Below are positions 1 to 7,971 of a stretch of DNA of 23,405 nt, piece after piece. Both the position numbers and the translations under genes were made by a program. The notes below the pieces were generated by a model. The model saw only the letters and a program-made list of their open reading frames with translations, was not told the origin of the DNA and did no database searches. Positions within the stretch are counted from its first letter, which is position 1; each line of letters opens with the position of its first letter. This DNA comes from DATGLE01 sp035294325 (GTDB taxonomy: Bacteria; Chloroflexota; Ktedonobacteria; Ktedonobacterales; Ktedonobacteraceae): assembly GCA_035294325.1 (NCBI GenBank), contig DATGLE010000167.1, forward strand, positions 1-23,405, written 5' to 3'.

Positions 1-9
1 GATGGAATC

Positions 10-897
10 TCAATCATCCGCGATACCGGCAAGTGCCAGTATCTCATGACCATGCTGAAACGATTCTGCGGTAAGTAATATCCGGTTCTGCGACGGGTCG
101 CGCAGCAGGTACGATTGAGCGTATTGCGTTATCTCGATACCGGCAGCGCTGACACGCGAAGCCAGCGCTACAACCTGCCTGTGCTCTGGTAGAATCACGG
201 TAAAGAAGCGCAGGCCGAGGGCATCGCGAGGCGGCGGAGGGGCATCACGGCTCATCCATACGTTACAGCCGATGTGATGGTGGTAGCCGTTGGCTGCGAA
301 GAAGCAGGCTCCGCTCATCCCCGTGATGCTTTCCTCAAGGCCAAGCAATTCCTGATAAAAAGCTCTGCATTGTATCAGGTCGGCAACTTGAAGGTGCACA
401 TGGCCGACGCGCGTAGATGGAGGCAGGCCGCACCAGGCGTATGCCGTCCCATCAAGCTCCGCCAGCAGGTTTTCGGCGTACAGCGGAACGCTCGGCTCGC
501 TGGCCTCTAATCGCCCATTACGCCAGGGCCAGGCGCTGCGCGGGCGGTCACGGTACAGCTCGATCCCATTGCCATCCGGATCGGCAAGGTAGATTGCCTC
601 GCTGATGCCGTGATCTTCGCACCCCTGCAAGGGATAGCGTCTCTCTTGCAAGTTGAGCAAGGCGCAGGCAAGGTCTACCCGGCCAGGCAGCAGCAGCGCC
701 AGGTGATATAGCCCGGTTGTACGTTCAGGCCGGTGTGGCGCGGAACTGCGCGCCGTCAATAGCAGCAGCGGATGTTCTCCGCCCAGGACTACACTGTCAT
801 CGCTGCGAGCCAGTATCGTACAGCCGAGTACGTCCTCATAGAACCGGCGTGAGCGTTTCAGGTCGGCAACAACCAGAGAGACGAAGCCCAACTCCAT
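10..897 (-). CDS. Two-domain VOC family protein (CatE-like extradiol dioxygenase/glyoxalase superfamily)
   Basis: A 295-aa protein with two vicinal-oxygen-chelate modules, residues about 1-118 and 163-285. Each opens with the typical beta-strand/helix pattern (FVSLVVADLKRSRRFY; GHVHLQVADLIQCRAFY). The first contains GLYHLALLLP (His65) and ends in DPDGNGIELY (Glu113). The second has GHVHLQV (His166) and GYHHHIGCNVW (His206-208), which resemble Bacillus CatE-type catechol-2,3-dioxygenases. VOC enzymes use a metal held by His/Glu to open rings, isomerise or transfer groups; the substrate here cannot be told. An ATG at 897 is preferred over a longer frame opening at 1023 because a GAGAGG ribosome site lies 9 nt before it and the VOC fold begins there. 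The gene follows the ester cyclase gene on the same strand after 34 nt, so the two are probably co-transcribed. Family is confident; exact reaction is not. Confidence 0.85.
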   Translation of the reverse strand: MELGFVSLVVADLKRSRRFYEDVLGCTILARSDDSVVLGGEHPLLLLTARSSAPHRPERTTGLYHLALLLPGRVDLACALLNLQERRYPLQGCEDHGISEAIYLADPDGNGIELYRDRPRSAWPWRNGRLEASEPSVPLYAENLLAELDGTAYAWCGLPPSTRVGHVHLQVADLIQCRAFYQELLGLEESITGMSGACFFAANGYHHHIGCNVWMSRDAPPPPRDALGLRFFTVILPEHRQVVALASRVSAAGIEITQYAQSYLLRDPSQNRILLTAESFQHGHEILALAGIADD

Positions 898-931
898 GAC
901 GCGTTTCCTCTCTTTCTGCTCTCCACACGTT

Positions 932-1366
932 CTATTGGGGAAGCGGGACACCCAGTTGAGCAAGAATACCAGCGACGCCGGCATCGGGACGGGCATCGGT
1001 GACGAGGGATTGCAAGCGACCATTCTTGATGGTATAGATCTGTACCTCCTCTGGCATCACTATTTTTTTGCCGGTGGCGGCGATAGGTGGCAGACCCGGC
1101 AGCGCGAGCGTCCCTATGTGGGTTCCTGTGATATGCGAACAGGCGACGATGGTATCCCCGTTCTCCTCGAAGCGCGAAATGTTGAAGGCGAAATCCGGGA
1201 AGGCCGTCAACAGGATATGCATAAAGTCGATAAATTCCGCTTTCCCGAGCGGCTGCGGTGTAGGACCTGTCAGGACGAAATCCTCCGCCACTAACGGCGA
1301 TAGCGCTGCGGCATCGTTTGCCTCCCAGGCTTTCAACCCGCTTTGAACGAGTGCGATGTTAGACAT
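932..1366 (-). CDS. SnoaL-like ester cyclase / NTF2-fold protein
   Basis: A 144-aa cytosolic protein with the SnoaL/NTF2-like alpha+beta cone fold expected for polyketide cyclases, ester cyclases and related isomerases. The helical start (ALVQSGLKAWEANDAAALSP) is followed by LVAEDFVLTGP, a helix with AFPDFAFNISRFEENGD, and the strand VACSHITGTHIGTL, all typical of ester cyclase family members. The ATG at 1366 is chosen because GGAAGGAGA lies about 8 nt upstream; a frame starting further out at 1429 has no such site. It is the first gene of a minus-strand pair with the VOC protein and is divergent from the large BTAD regulator. A role in modifying a small aromatic or polyketide-like compound would fit both neighbours, but this is inference; many such proteins have no known substrate. 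Confidence 0.8.
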   Translation of the reverse strand: MSNIALVQSGLKAWEANDAAALSPLVAEDFVLTGPTPQPLGKAEFIDFMHILLTAFPDFAFNISRFEENGDTIVACSHITGTHIGTLALPGLPPIAATGKKIVMPEEVQIYTIKNGRLQSLVTDARPDAGVAGILAQLGVPLPQ

Positions 1367-1532
1367 AGGTGTCTCCTTCCATCGGGTACGATTGGTGATC
1401 GTACATTGCTGTACCTTGTTTTTCATCAATGCTTACGTTAGAATGATGATGAGTTGAACGACTCTTCGTTTCTACGATTGTAAGCATACAGGAAGGGCGT
1501 GGTAAGAACGTGAACAAACGTGTGAGTAGCAG
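1367..1532. promoter_or_regulatory. Divergent intergenic control region
   Basis: This 166-bp gap must carry the promoters of both the ester cyclase/VOC pair and the BTAD regulator. It holds GTACGA at 1386-1391 paired with TCGTAC at 1399-1404, with a further GTAC just beyond, and an 8-bp inverted repeat ATGCTTAC (1429-1436) / GTAAGCAT (1480-1487). These could be binding sites for the adjacent regulator or mRNA hairpins. I see no convincing -35/-10 pair on either strand. Confidence 0.35.
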
Positions 1533-4500
1533 ATGGGCCGATTGCAGATAAGCGTTCTTGGGTTTCCCGAAGTGCGTCATGAAGAGCAAGCGCTCAAATT
1601 TCGCTCGCGCAAAGTGCTGGCACTCCTGCTTTATCTTGCTGTTGAAGGACACCGGGTCACGCGTGAGAAGATCAGCGCCCTGCTCTGGCCGGAGAGCGAG
1701 GAGGGGGCGGCTCGCGCCACCCTGCGCCGAACCCTTGCCGATCTGCGTGATGCGCTGGGCGAGAGTTCCACACACACGCATCTGATAGTTGAGCGCGGTA
1801 TGCTTGGCTTCGCCCTTACGCCCGGTGACGAACTGGACGCTCACGTTGTAGACGCTGCGTTCAATCTGCTACGCCCCCCTGCTGCCACGCAGCAGGCCAT
1901 CGAGCGCGGTGCACTCATCGATCAGCTTCAGCAGGCCGTGCGCCTATGCCGTGGCAATTTCCTGGAAGGCTTTTCGCCGGGTGATGCCCCCGATTTTGAT
2001 AACTGGATAGGTGAGCAGCGAGCCGCGTGGCAGCGGCGCATGAGCCTGCTCTATGAGCGGCTTGCACAGATGCAGGCCGAGCAGGGTGACGTGCCGGGCG
2101 CTGTCGAGACGGCCAATCGCTGGCTCGCGCACGATCCCCTTGATGAATCCGCCTACCAGCGCCTCATGCGGCTCTATCTGGCCGCCGGAAACCATAGGTT
2201 CGCCCTCAATGTCTACGCCGAGTGCCGCAGGATGCTGGCCGAAGAACTGCGCGCCCGGCCACTGGCCGCAACGCAGGCGTTAGCTGAACGCATTCGTCGC
2301 GCGGCCAGCGGAACCTCTGCAACGGATGAAGGGGCAGGCTCAGCATTATCACCGGCGCAGAAGCCTTCTGCCCCCATGGCGCCATCTCGCCAGGCCGCCC
2401 TTGATACGCAGATGATAGGCCGTTCGAGCGAACACCTGGCGCTGGTCGAAATCTACCAGGCAGTGCGGCAGGGGCAGGAGCAGGTGGTGTTTATTACGGG
2501 CGAAGCCGGTATTGGCAAGACGCGGCTCACACGCGAATTCCTCGGTTGGGCACACGCGCAGGGCGCCGACATACTGCAAGCGCGGGCCTTCGAGACAGGA
2601 GGACGGCTGCCCTATCAACCGCTGGTAGAAAGCTTTCGTCCACGCCTGGAGCGCGAAAATGCTCCCGAAGATCTGCTCAGCGACAACTGGCTGGCCGAAC
2701 TGACACGCCTCTTCCCCGAACTGCGTGATCGCTACCCCGATCTCCCCGCCGCAGCAGGCGATGAGATGACGGCGCGCGTCCGGCTGTACGAGGCTATTGC
2801 ACGCCTGGGCCACGCCCTGGCGGAAAAAGCCCCTATCGTCCTTGCGCTGGATGATCTGCACTGGGCCGATGAGGCCACGCTCGATGTCCTGCATTATGTC
2901 GCGCGGCGCTGGCGGGAAAGCCGTACATCAATCCTGCTGCTTCTGAACCTGAGGAGCGAAAACCTCTCCAGCGCGGGTATCCTCAGTGATTGGATGGCGG
3001 AACTGGAGCAAAACACAGAAGCCACACATCTTCACCTTGAGGAGTTGACCTGCGAAGAGACGCTGCAATTACTGGAGACGCTGGCGCTCAGTTTCGACCA
3101 GCACGAGCGCGAACGCGCCGAGGCGTTCGGGCGCTGGCTCTTTCGCGAGACGCGCGGGCAACCCCTCTATGTCACTGAAACGCTCAAAGCTCTGCTTGAG
3201 CGTGGACTGCTGACGCGCCGCCTGAGTAACGATGGTCAGTGGCGGATCGATTTTCTGAGCAGTTCCATCAATGAAGCGGAGGTTCAGCGCTTTCTTCCCC
3301 CGGGGGTACGCGAAGCAATTCGCATCCAGCTCAACCAGGTAGCAGCGGCCTCCTTCGGCGTGCTGGTCGCGGCGGCGGTGCTGGGGCGCGCGGCCTCTTT
3401 CGAACAACTCTGCCTGGTAGCGGACCTGAATGAGCAAGCCGGGCTGCTGGCATTGGATGAACTGCTGCGCAGGCGCTTCTTACGCGAGGGAGGCGCCAGA
3501 GAAGCTAGCTTCAATGCTCTAGATGATGGCATCTCTACAGGGAAGTATTTCTTCACCCATGACAAAGTTCGCGATGTCGTCTATTCCGAAGCAGGCGCGG
3601 CACGGCGGCGCGTGTTTCATCGGCGCGCCCTGGAAAGATTGCCTCTGGCTCCGGCGGCGGAGCGGTTGCAGCATGCACTCGCGGCTGGATTGAATGAGCA
3701 GGCGTTCTCGTTATGTGTGATCGCTGGCGACGACGCCATGCAGATGTTCGCGCTCAACGATGCACGTGGCTTCTATCAGCAAGCCCTGCATCTCCTGCCC
3801 GGGCTTCAACAGGCACAGCCGCTGACCGGCACACAACATGTGTATAGCCAGCTTGGCCGCACGTATGAATTGACGCATAGAGCAGAAGATGCAAAAATGA
3901 CATACCAGGACATGCTTGCTTATGCACGGCAGGCACACGCGGTTGCTATGGAGTGCGCAGCTCTCAGCCGCCTGGCTATCCTGGCCGTCCAGGCCCATCT
4001 TGATTTCGCGCATGCCGCCGCACTTCTACAACGTGCGCTCCGCCGCGCGGAACAGGTCAACGACAAAGCACTGATCGCCGATGTCGAGTGGCACCTGGCG
4101 CAGCTGGGATTTTACGACTTTGACGCAGCGAAAATCATCGCCCACGGCCAGCGGGCGCTGGCGCTAGCGCGAGAACTGGGCGCCGTGGAGTTAACGGCAC
4201 GCTGCCTGAATGTCCTCTCCTATGGGAAAAAACAGGATGGTCAGATGAGCGAAGCGGAGCACTATGCCAGAGAGGCCAGCACGCTTTTCCAGAGCATCGG
4301 GAATCGCGCTATGGAAGCCGATAGCACCTGCGTGACGGCGAATATTTGCATGAATCAGGGACGTGTCGAGGAGGGCATCGCTCTCGCCCAGATGGCTTAC
4401 GAGGTGAGCAAGGCAATCGGCAATGCATGGGGCCAGGTGAACAGTATGTATCACCTGGCATTCGGGAAGCTGGAACGGGGCGCAGCTACGGAGGCGCTGC

Positions 4501-5063
4501 TGCTGGCGGAACGCTGTATTGCTCTTACTGAGGAATTCAAGCTCCAGGTGTTACAGGTAAACGGGTATATTCTGCGGGGCATCGTGCAGCGAACCCTCGG
4601 AGCAGTAGCCGAGGCTTGCGTTACCCATGTAAAAGCACTGCAACTCAGTCAACAGATATCATCACCGGCATTTATAGCAGCAGCCGCTATCGAGTTATGC
4701 GCGGACTACGCCATGCTGGGACGCTGGGAGGACGCTGGCATGCTCGCGCTGGAGGCAGCTACAGGAAAATCCGATCTCTTTATGCTGGAATTCGGCTTGA
4801 GCCGCTGGTATATGACCGAAGCCCTGCTACGCTCAGGGCATGTACAACTGGCGGCGGAAGATCTCGCACGCTGGAAGGCCCGTATAGGAGAGAGTCCGCG
4901 CCATCGTATTCCTTACCTGCGCGCCGTGGCTATACTTGCTCGCTTCCAGGGGCAAAACGCTTCCGCCAGCGCCGCCCTCCAGGAAGCCCTGGCGCTTGCC
5001 CGGGCGCTCCAGATGGAAAGCGAGCAGGAAGAGATTGAGTCTTCTTTACAGGCACAATTATAA
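1533..5063 (+). CDS. BTAD-domain transcriptional regulator with AAA ATPase and TPR repeats
   Basis: A 1176-aa multidomain regulator. Residues about 1-85 form an OmpR-like winged helix (ISVLGFPEV, FRSRKVLALLLYLA, ISALLWPE). Residues about 95-255 form the bacterial transcriptional activation domain (LYERLAQMQAEQGDVPGAVE, DESAYQRLMRLYLAAGNHRF). Residues about 290-480 form an AAA/STAND ATPase with Walker A GEAGIGKT (323-330) and Walker B LALDDLHW (437-444). From about 680 to the end it is Ala/Leu-rich helical repeat of TPR type. Such proteins (SARP/AfsR and LuxR-like STAND relatives) are cytosolic ATP-dependent activators, often of neighbouring genes. The start at 1533 fits the domain start, though only a weak ribosome site (GAGTAGCAG) precedes it. 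Divergence from the ester cyclase/VOC pair suggests it controls that pair; the inducer is unknown. Domain calls are firm, target is inference. Confidence 0.9.
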   Translation: MGRLQISVLGFPEVRHEEQALKFRSRKVLALLLYLAVEGHRVTREKISALLWPESEEGAARATLRRTLADLRDALGESSTHTHLIVERGMLGFALTPGDELDAHVVDAAFNLLRPPAATQQAIERGALIDQLQQAVRLCRGNFLEGFSPGDAPDFDNWIGEQRAAWQRRMSLLYERLAQMQAEQGDVPGAVETANRWLAHDPLDESAYQRLMRLYLAAGNHRFALNVYAECRRMLAEELRARPLAATQALAERIRRAASGTSATDEGAGSALSPAQKPSAPMAPSRQAALDTQMIGRSSEHLALVEIYQAVRQGQEQVVFITGEAGIGKTRLTREFLGWAHAQGADILQARAFETGGRLPYQPLVESFRPRLERENAPEDLLSDNWLAELTRLFPELRDRYPDLPAAAGDEMTARVRLYEAIARLGHALAEKAPIVLALDDLHWADEATLDVLHYVARRWRESRTSILLLLNLRSENLSSAGILSDWMAELEQNTEATHLHLEELTCEETLQLLETLALSFDQHERERAEAFGRWLFRETRGQPLYVTETLKALLERGLLTRRLSNDGQWRIDFLSSSINEAEVQRFLPPGVREAIRIQLNQVAAASFGVLVAAAVLGRAASFEQLCLVADLNEQAGLLALDELLRRRFLREGGAREASFNALDDGISTGKYFFTHDKVRDVVYSEAGAARRRVFHRRALERLPLAPAAERLQHALAAGLNEQAFSLCVIAGDDAMQMFALNDARGFYQQALHLLPGLQQAQPLTGTQHVYSQLGRTYELTHRAEDAKMTYQDMLAYARQAHAVAMECAALSRLAILAVQAHLDFAHAAALLQRALRRAEQVNDKALIADVEWHLAQLGFYDFDAAKIIAHGQRALALARELGAVELTARCLNVLSYGKKQDGQMSEAEHYAREASTLFQSIGNRAMEADSTCVTANICMNQGRVEEGIALAQMAYEVSKAIGNAWGQVNSMYHLAFGKLERGAATEALLLAERCIALTEEFKLQVLQVNGYILRGIVQRTLGAVAEACVTHVKALQLSQQISSPAFIAAAAIELCADYAMLGRWEDAGMLALEAATGKSDLFMLEFGLSRWYMTEALLRSGHVQLAAEDLARWKARIGESPRHRIPYLRAVAILARFQGQNASASAALQEALALARALQMESEQEEIESSLQAQL

Positions 5064-5213
5064 AAAAGCGCTCCTTTCGTAATTTCCTCTATATCAACAT
5101 AACCCGCCGTCCCTGTTTTTGTGCGCCTGCAACCTCCATTCCCCGGCGGGCCGCGCAGCGGTGGACCGTCAGGGATATCGGCACATGGCTGAATGTGAAT
5201 TCTCGCGGCCACC

Positions 5214-5242
5214 TTGACATACAAATCGTTTTGTCTTATCAT
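5214..5242 (+). promoter_or_regulatory. Sigma-70 type promoter of the ADP-ribosylglycohydrolase gene
   Basis: TTGACA at 5214-5219 and TATCAT at 5237-5242 are separated by exactly 17 nt, close to the housekeeping consensus. The spacer is filled by an operator-like palindrome. Transcription would start near 5249, giving a leader of about 110 nt before the GTG start at 5361. Confidence 0.7.
5221..5234. promoter_or_regulatory. Putative LacI-family operator O1
   Basis: ACAAATCGTTTTGT is a palindrome with one mismatched pair, centred on CG at 5227-5228, the form LacI-family dimers bind. It lies between the -35 and -10 boxes, where bound repressor would block RNA polymerase. The same arrangement, with the same 13-nt offset from TTGAC to the central CG, occurs before the LacI gene. 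Confidence 0.65.
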
Positions 5243-5253
5243 TGGTTCAGGTG

Positions 5254-5267
5254 CAAATCGATTTAGC
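5254..5267. promoter_or_regulatory. Putative LacI-family operator O2
   Basis: CAAATCGATTT within GCAAATCGATTTAG carries a perfect AAATCGATTT palindrome centred on 5259-5260. The centre is 32 bp from that of O1, about three helical turns, so two dimers could sit on one face of the DNA over the promoter and start of transcription. Confidence 0.6.
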
Positions 5268-5289
5268 GATAGAGCCTGACCCGATCAGT

Positions 5290-5330
5290 CCAGATGGAGC
5301 CGGCGGAGATGTTTTCCGCCGGCTCGCTGG
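5290..5330 (+). other. Leader hairpin before the ADP-ribosylglycohydrolase gene
   Basis: GAGCCGGCGGA (5297-5307) pairs perfectly with TCCGCCGGCTC (5315-5325) around a 7-nt loop, and CCAG/CTGG outside extend it with a small internal loop. There is no U-tract, so it is more likely an RNA-stabilising or translation-modulating structure than a terminator. Confidence 0.45.
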
Positions 5331-5360
5331 AGCATACTCTATTTCTTTAAGGAGAACTCA

Positions 5361-6698
5361 GTGCATAACGTCCTGGACCTGAGCGAAATTCTCTCCGATG
5401 AACTGGTGCAAAGGCGCGAAGATGGCTACGATGTGAGCGCGCTTGAGCAGGAGGTTGCGCAGGCCGTCGCCGGGGGCACAGACGCGGAGCGCGCGCGCCT
5501 CTACGATCTGCTGGATCAGACAACGAGACGTGATGGCTGGCCGTATGACGAGCCTTCGACGCTCGCCGAGATCAGGGCATCCCTGCCGCCGGCGCCCGCG
5601 CTGCCAGAACTTACCCTGAGTGCGAACGCACTGCGTGACCGCCTGCGGGCCGCGTGGCTGGGGCGCTGCGCGGGCTGCAACCTGGGCAAGCCCGTCGAGG
5701 GATGGGATCGCGCCGATATTCGCCAGTACCTCGAAGCCGCTCATGCCTACCCGCTTGACAATTATTTCCCGAAACTGGAAGCCCCGCCTGACGGGCGCGA
5801 ACGCAACTGGCGCGAACTGCACCGCAGCTGGGCCGAAACGACCAGGGGCAACATCCGTTTCATGCCCCGCGATGACGACATCGACTACACCATCCTCGGC
5901 CTGTATATTCTCGAAACCTACGGATTTGACTTCGGGCCGCAGAACGTCGCGCAGACCTGGCTCTCGCACATGCCCTTCCTGACCACCTACACGGCGGAGC
6001 GCGCGGCCTATCGCAATCTCGTTTATGGCTTGCAGCCGCCGGAGACGGCAACCTATCGCAATCCCTACCGCGAGTGGATCGGGGCACAGATCCGCGCCGA
6101 TATGTGGGGCTACGTCTCGCCGGGCCAGCCCAGGCGCGCCGCCGATCTGGGCTACCGGGACGCGATCCTCTCGCACACACAGAATGGCATCTACGGCGAG
6201 ATGTGGGCGGCGGCGCTCATCGCCTCCTGCTTTGTCGCTCCCGACATGAGGACCGCGCTTGAGTGGTCGCTGGCGGAGGTACCGCCGCGCTCGCGTCTGG
6301 TTGAAGCTGTGCGTGATGTGATGGAGATGCACGCGCGCGGCCTCGATTGGGAAACGGCCCGCGACGAGATGCAAACGCGTTTCTACGGCCATTATAGCTT
6401 TGTCCACACGGTGAACAATGCCGCCGTGCTGGCCGCCGCGCTGCTATGGGGCGAAGGCGACTACACGCGCACGATTGGCCTTGCCGTCCAGGGCGGATGG
6501 GATACCGATTGCAACGGCGCGACGGCGGGTTCGGCCTTCGGCGCCATGCACGGCACCAGGGCGCTCCCCGGCTATTGGATCGAGCCGCTCAATGATCTTA
6601 TTCGCAGCGCGGTCTTTGGCTTCGACAACTCACGTATCTCTGATCTTGCCGAACGCACGCTTGCATTAGCGCTCAACCATGCGCAGCGGCGCGATTGA
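5361..6698 (+). CDS. ADP-ribosylglycohydrolase family protein
   Basis: A 445-aa protein of the ADP-ribosyl-GH fold (DraG/ARH family), metal-dependent hydrolases that cleave ribosyl linkages. The glycine-rich opening GRCAGCNLGKPVEGW sits at 101-115. The first metal motif DDDIDYTI is at 171-178 and the second, GGWDTDCNG, at 378-386 with Asp381 and Asp383; the family norm there is GGDTDT, so a Trp is inserted and Cys replaces Thr. About 95 residues of helical N-terminal extension precede the catalytic fold. The start is GTG with AAGGAG 6 nt upstream; no signal peptide is visible, so it is cytosolic. It has its own operator-covered promoter and lies ahead of a LacI repressor and sugar importer genes. 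I infer it cleaves an imported ribosyl- or glycosyl-conjugate rather than ADP-ribosylated protein, but this is untested. Confidence 0.85.
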   Translation: MHNVLDLSEILSDELVQRREDGYDVSALEQEVAQAVAGGTDAERARLYDLLDQTTRRDGWPYDEPSTLAEIRASLPPAPALPELTLSANALRDRLRAAWLGRCAGCNLGKPVEGWDRADIRQYLEAAHAYPLDNYFPKLEAPPDGRERNWRELHRSWAETTRGNIRFMPRDDDIDYTILGLYILETYGFDFGPQNVAQTWLSHMPFLTTYTAERAAYRNLVYGLQPPETATYRNPYREWIGAQIRADMWGYVSPGQPRRAADLGYRDAILSHTQNGIYGEMWAAALIASCFVAPDMRTALEWSLAEVPPRSRLVEAVRDVMEMHARGLDWETARDEMQTRFYGHYSFVHTVNNAAVLAAALLWGEGDYTRTIGLAVQGGWDTDCNGATAGSAFGAMHGTRALPGYWIEPLNDLIRSAVFGFDNSRISDLAERTLALALNHAQRRD

Positions 6699-6711
6699 TC
6701 GCGCCGCTGCG
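6682..6711 (+). terminator. Strong hairpin at the end of the hydrolase gene
   Basis: A perfect 12-bp stem, CGCAGCGGCGCG (6682-6693) with CGCGCCGCTGCG (6700-6711), encloses a 6-nt loop and overlaps the stop codon at 6696-6698. No T-run follows, so it may stop transcription only partly or protect the 3' end of the mRNA. Confidence 0.5.
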
Positions 6712-6753
6712 TACAGAAAGGATGTCCGCCTTTAATTCGTCAAATGCAAGTTC

Positions 6754-6783
6754 TTGACGTGCAAAACGATTTTATGCTATCGT
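6754..6783 (+). promoter_or_regulatory. Promoter and overlapping operator O3 of the LacI-family gene
   Basis: TTGACG (6754-6759) and TATCGT (6778-6783) are 18 nt apart. Between them TGCAAAACGATTTTAT (6760-6775) is a near-palindrome centred on CG at 6767-6768, matching the two operators before the hydrolase gene (shared core CAAAWCGWTTT). Position relative to the -35 box is identical to O1, which suggests autoregulation. Confidence 0.65.
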
Positions 6784-6817
6784 CCATGCCAGAAATATTC
6801 ATTTCAGGAGGCAATAA

Positions 6818-7810
6818 GTGGTAACGATAGCCGACGTAGCCGAAAGAGCAGGGGTGAGCAAGACCACCGTCTCGCATGTGCTCAGCGGGAAACGCCCGGT
6901 AGCAGCGGCGACGCGCGAACGCATCGAACAGGTTATAGAAGAACTGGGCTTCCGTCCGAACGCGCTGGCGCGCAGCCTGCGCATGCAGCGCACGCAGATG
7001 GTCGCGCTCATCCTCCCGGACATTACCAACCCATATTATCCGATGCTCGCGCGCGGATTGCAGGATGCGCTGGTTGAGGAGGGCTATCACGCCTTCCTCT
7101 GCAACACCGACGGTGACAAAGAGCAGGAAGCCGCGTTCATCGCCGATGCTGTGCAGCGAAAGGTAGACGGCATCGTTCTGGCTTCTCTGTATTCCAGGAC
7201 GCAAGATGTAGACGAGTACATCAAGAACGGTGCTATCTTCGTCTCGCTCAGCTCCGCCATCGTGCATCCAGAGGTGGATCGCATCTCCTCGGACAACGAG
7301 CAGGGAGCGATCCTTGCCACACGTTACCTGCTTGAATGTGGGCATCAGCGCATCGGCATGATCGGCAGTTCGCTGGAGCAGCATCCGAGCAGCACACGCC
7401 TCAAGGGATTCCGCAAGGCGCTGGAGGAGGCCAGCATCTCCTTTGATGACACGTTGTTTGCGCAGGGAGATTTTACACGGGCTGGCGGTGCGCGGGCAAT
7501 GCGCAAGTTGATGGAGCAGCCGGATCGTCCGACAGCCGTCTTTTGCGCGAACGACCTGATGGCTATTGGCGCGATGGACACCGCCCACGAACTGGGGCTG
7601 CGCATTCCCGAGAATGTGGCTATCATCGGCTACGACGATATCGAGGCGGCTTCGCTGGTCTCACCGAAGCTGACCACCGTGCTGAACCCTGCTTATGAAA
7701 AGGGCAAGGCCGCCGGTCAGCTCCTGCTAGAGCGCGTGCGGGGAAAGTACAAGGGACCGGGCCGGCATGTGTTTATACCACCCCGCTTTATCAAGCGGGA
7801 ATCAGCCTGA
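6818..7810 (+). CDS. LacI-family transcriptional repressor
   Basis: A 330-aa repressor. The helix-turn-helix occupies residues 1-24 (VTIADVAERAGVSKTTVSHV), with recognition residues Lys15, Thr16 and His20, close to PurR/RbsR (Thr15-Thr16-His20). The hinge helix PNALARSLR carries Leu54, the residue that in PurR intercalates at the central CpG of the operator. Residues about 60-330 form the periplasmic-binding-like effector domain (ALILPDITNPYYPMLARGL, NDLMAIGAMDTAHELGLRIP, IGYDDIEAASLVSPKLTTV), typical of sugar- or nucleoside-responsive members. The start is GTG with AGGAGG 6 nt before it. It sits between the hydrolase and importer genes and has an operator in its own promoter, so it likely represses itself and the hydrolase until a ligand derived from the transported substrate binds. 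Family certain; ligand unknown. Confidence 0.93.
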   Translation: MVTIADVAERAGVSKTTVSHVLSGKRPVAAATRERIEQVIEELGFRPNALARSLRMQRTQMVALILPDITNPYYPMLARGLQDALVEEGYHAFLCNTDGDKEQEAAFIADAVQRKVDGIVLASLYSRTQDVDEYIKNGAIFVSLSSAIVHPEVDRISSDNEQGAILATRYLLECGHQRIGMIGSSLEQHPSSTRLKGFRKALEEASISFDDTLFAQGDFTRAGGARAMRKLMEQPDRPTAVFCANDLMAIGAMDTAHELGLRIPENVAIIGYDDIEAASLVSPKLTTVLNPAYEKGKAAGQLLLERVRGKYKGPGRHVFIPPRFIKRESA

Positions 7811-7841
7811 CCTTCAGGCCAGAGCAGCTTTCCGCTGCTCT
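7806..7841 (+). terminator. Hairpins after the LacI-family gene
   Basis: CCTGA/TCAGG (7806-7818) is followed by a perfect 8-bp stem AGAGCAGC (7821-7828) / GCTGCTCT (7834-7841) with loop TTTCC. No T-run follows, so termination may be incomplete and some transcripts could continue into the importer genes. Confidence 0.4.
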
Positions 7842-7859
7842 ATCAAAAGAAGATGATAT

Positions 7860-7953
7860 GGATGAGTTGTCATCCTGTCATAAGAAATACCGGTATCTTT
7901 TATTTTGAGACACAAAGCAGTTCTTGAAAGAAAGGCGCGACGCCCAGGCGTCG
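7860..7953 (+). promoter_or_regulatory. Upstream region of the importer operon with palindromes
   Basis: The 161-bp gap before the solute-binding protein gene carries GGATGA/TCATCC (7860-7875), an exact palindrome ATACCGGTAT (7887-7896) with further partial symmetry out to 7881 and 7902, and a leader hairpin CGACGC/GCGTCG (7938-7953) just ahead of the ribosome site. The CAAAWCGWTTT operator of the neighbouring promoters is absent. ATACCGGTAT could be a site for a different regulator. TTGTCA at 7867 is a possible -35 without a well-placed -10. Confidence 0.35.
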
Positions 7954-7971
7954 TAGCAAGGAGGAGCAGTT

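Noticed and set aside
5103..5148. CCCGCCG/CGGCGGG inverted repeat as a terminator of the BTAD gene
   Set aside because: Loop of over 30 nt, short arms and no T-run after it; too weak to call.
5358..6407. 349-codon open frame antisense to the hydrolase gene
   Set aside because: A shadow of GC-rich third positions; the plus strand has clear family motifs, promoter and ribosome site, while this frame has an R/A-rich sequence with no domain.
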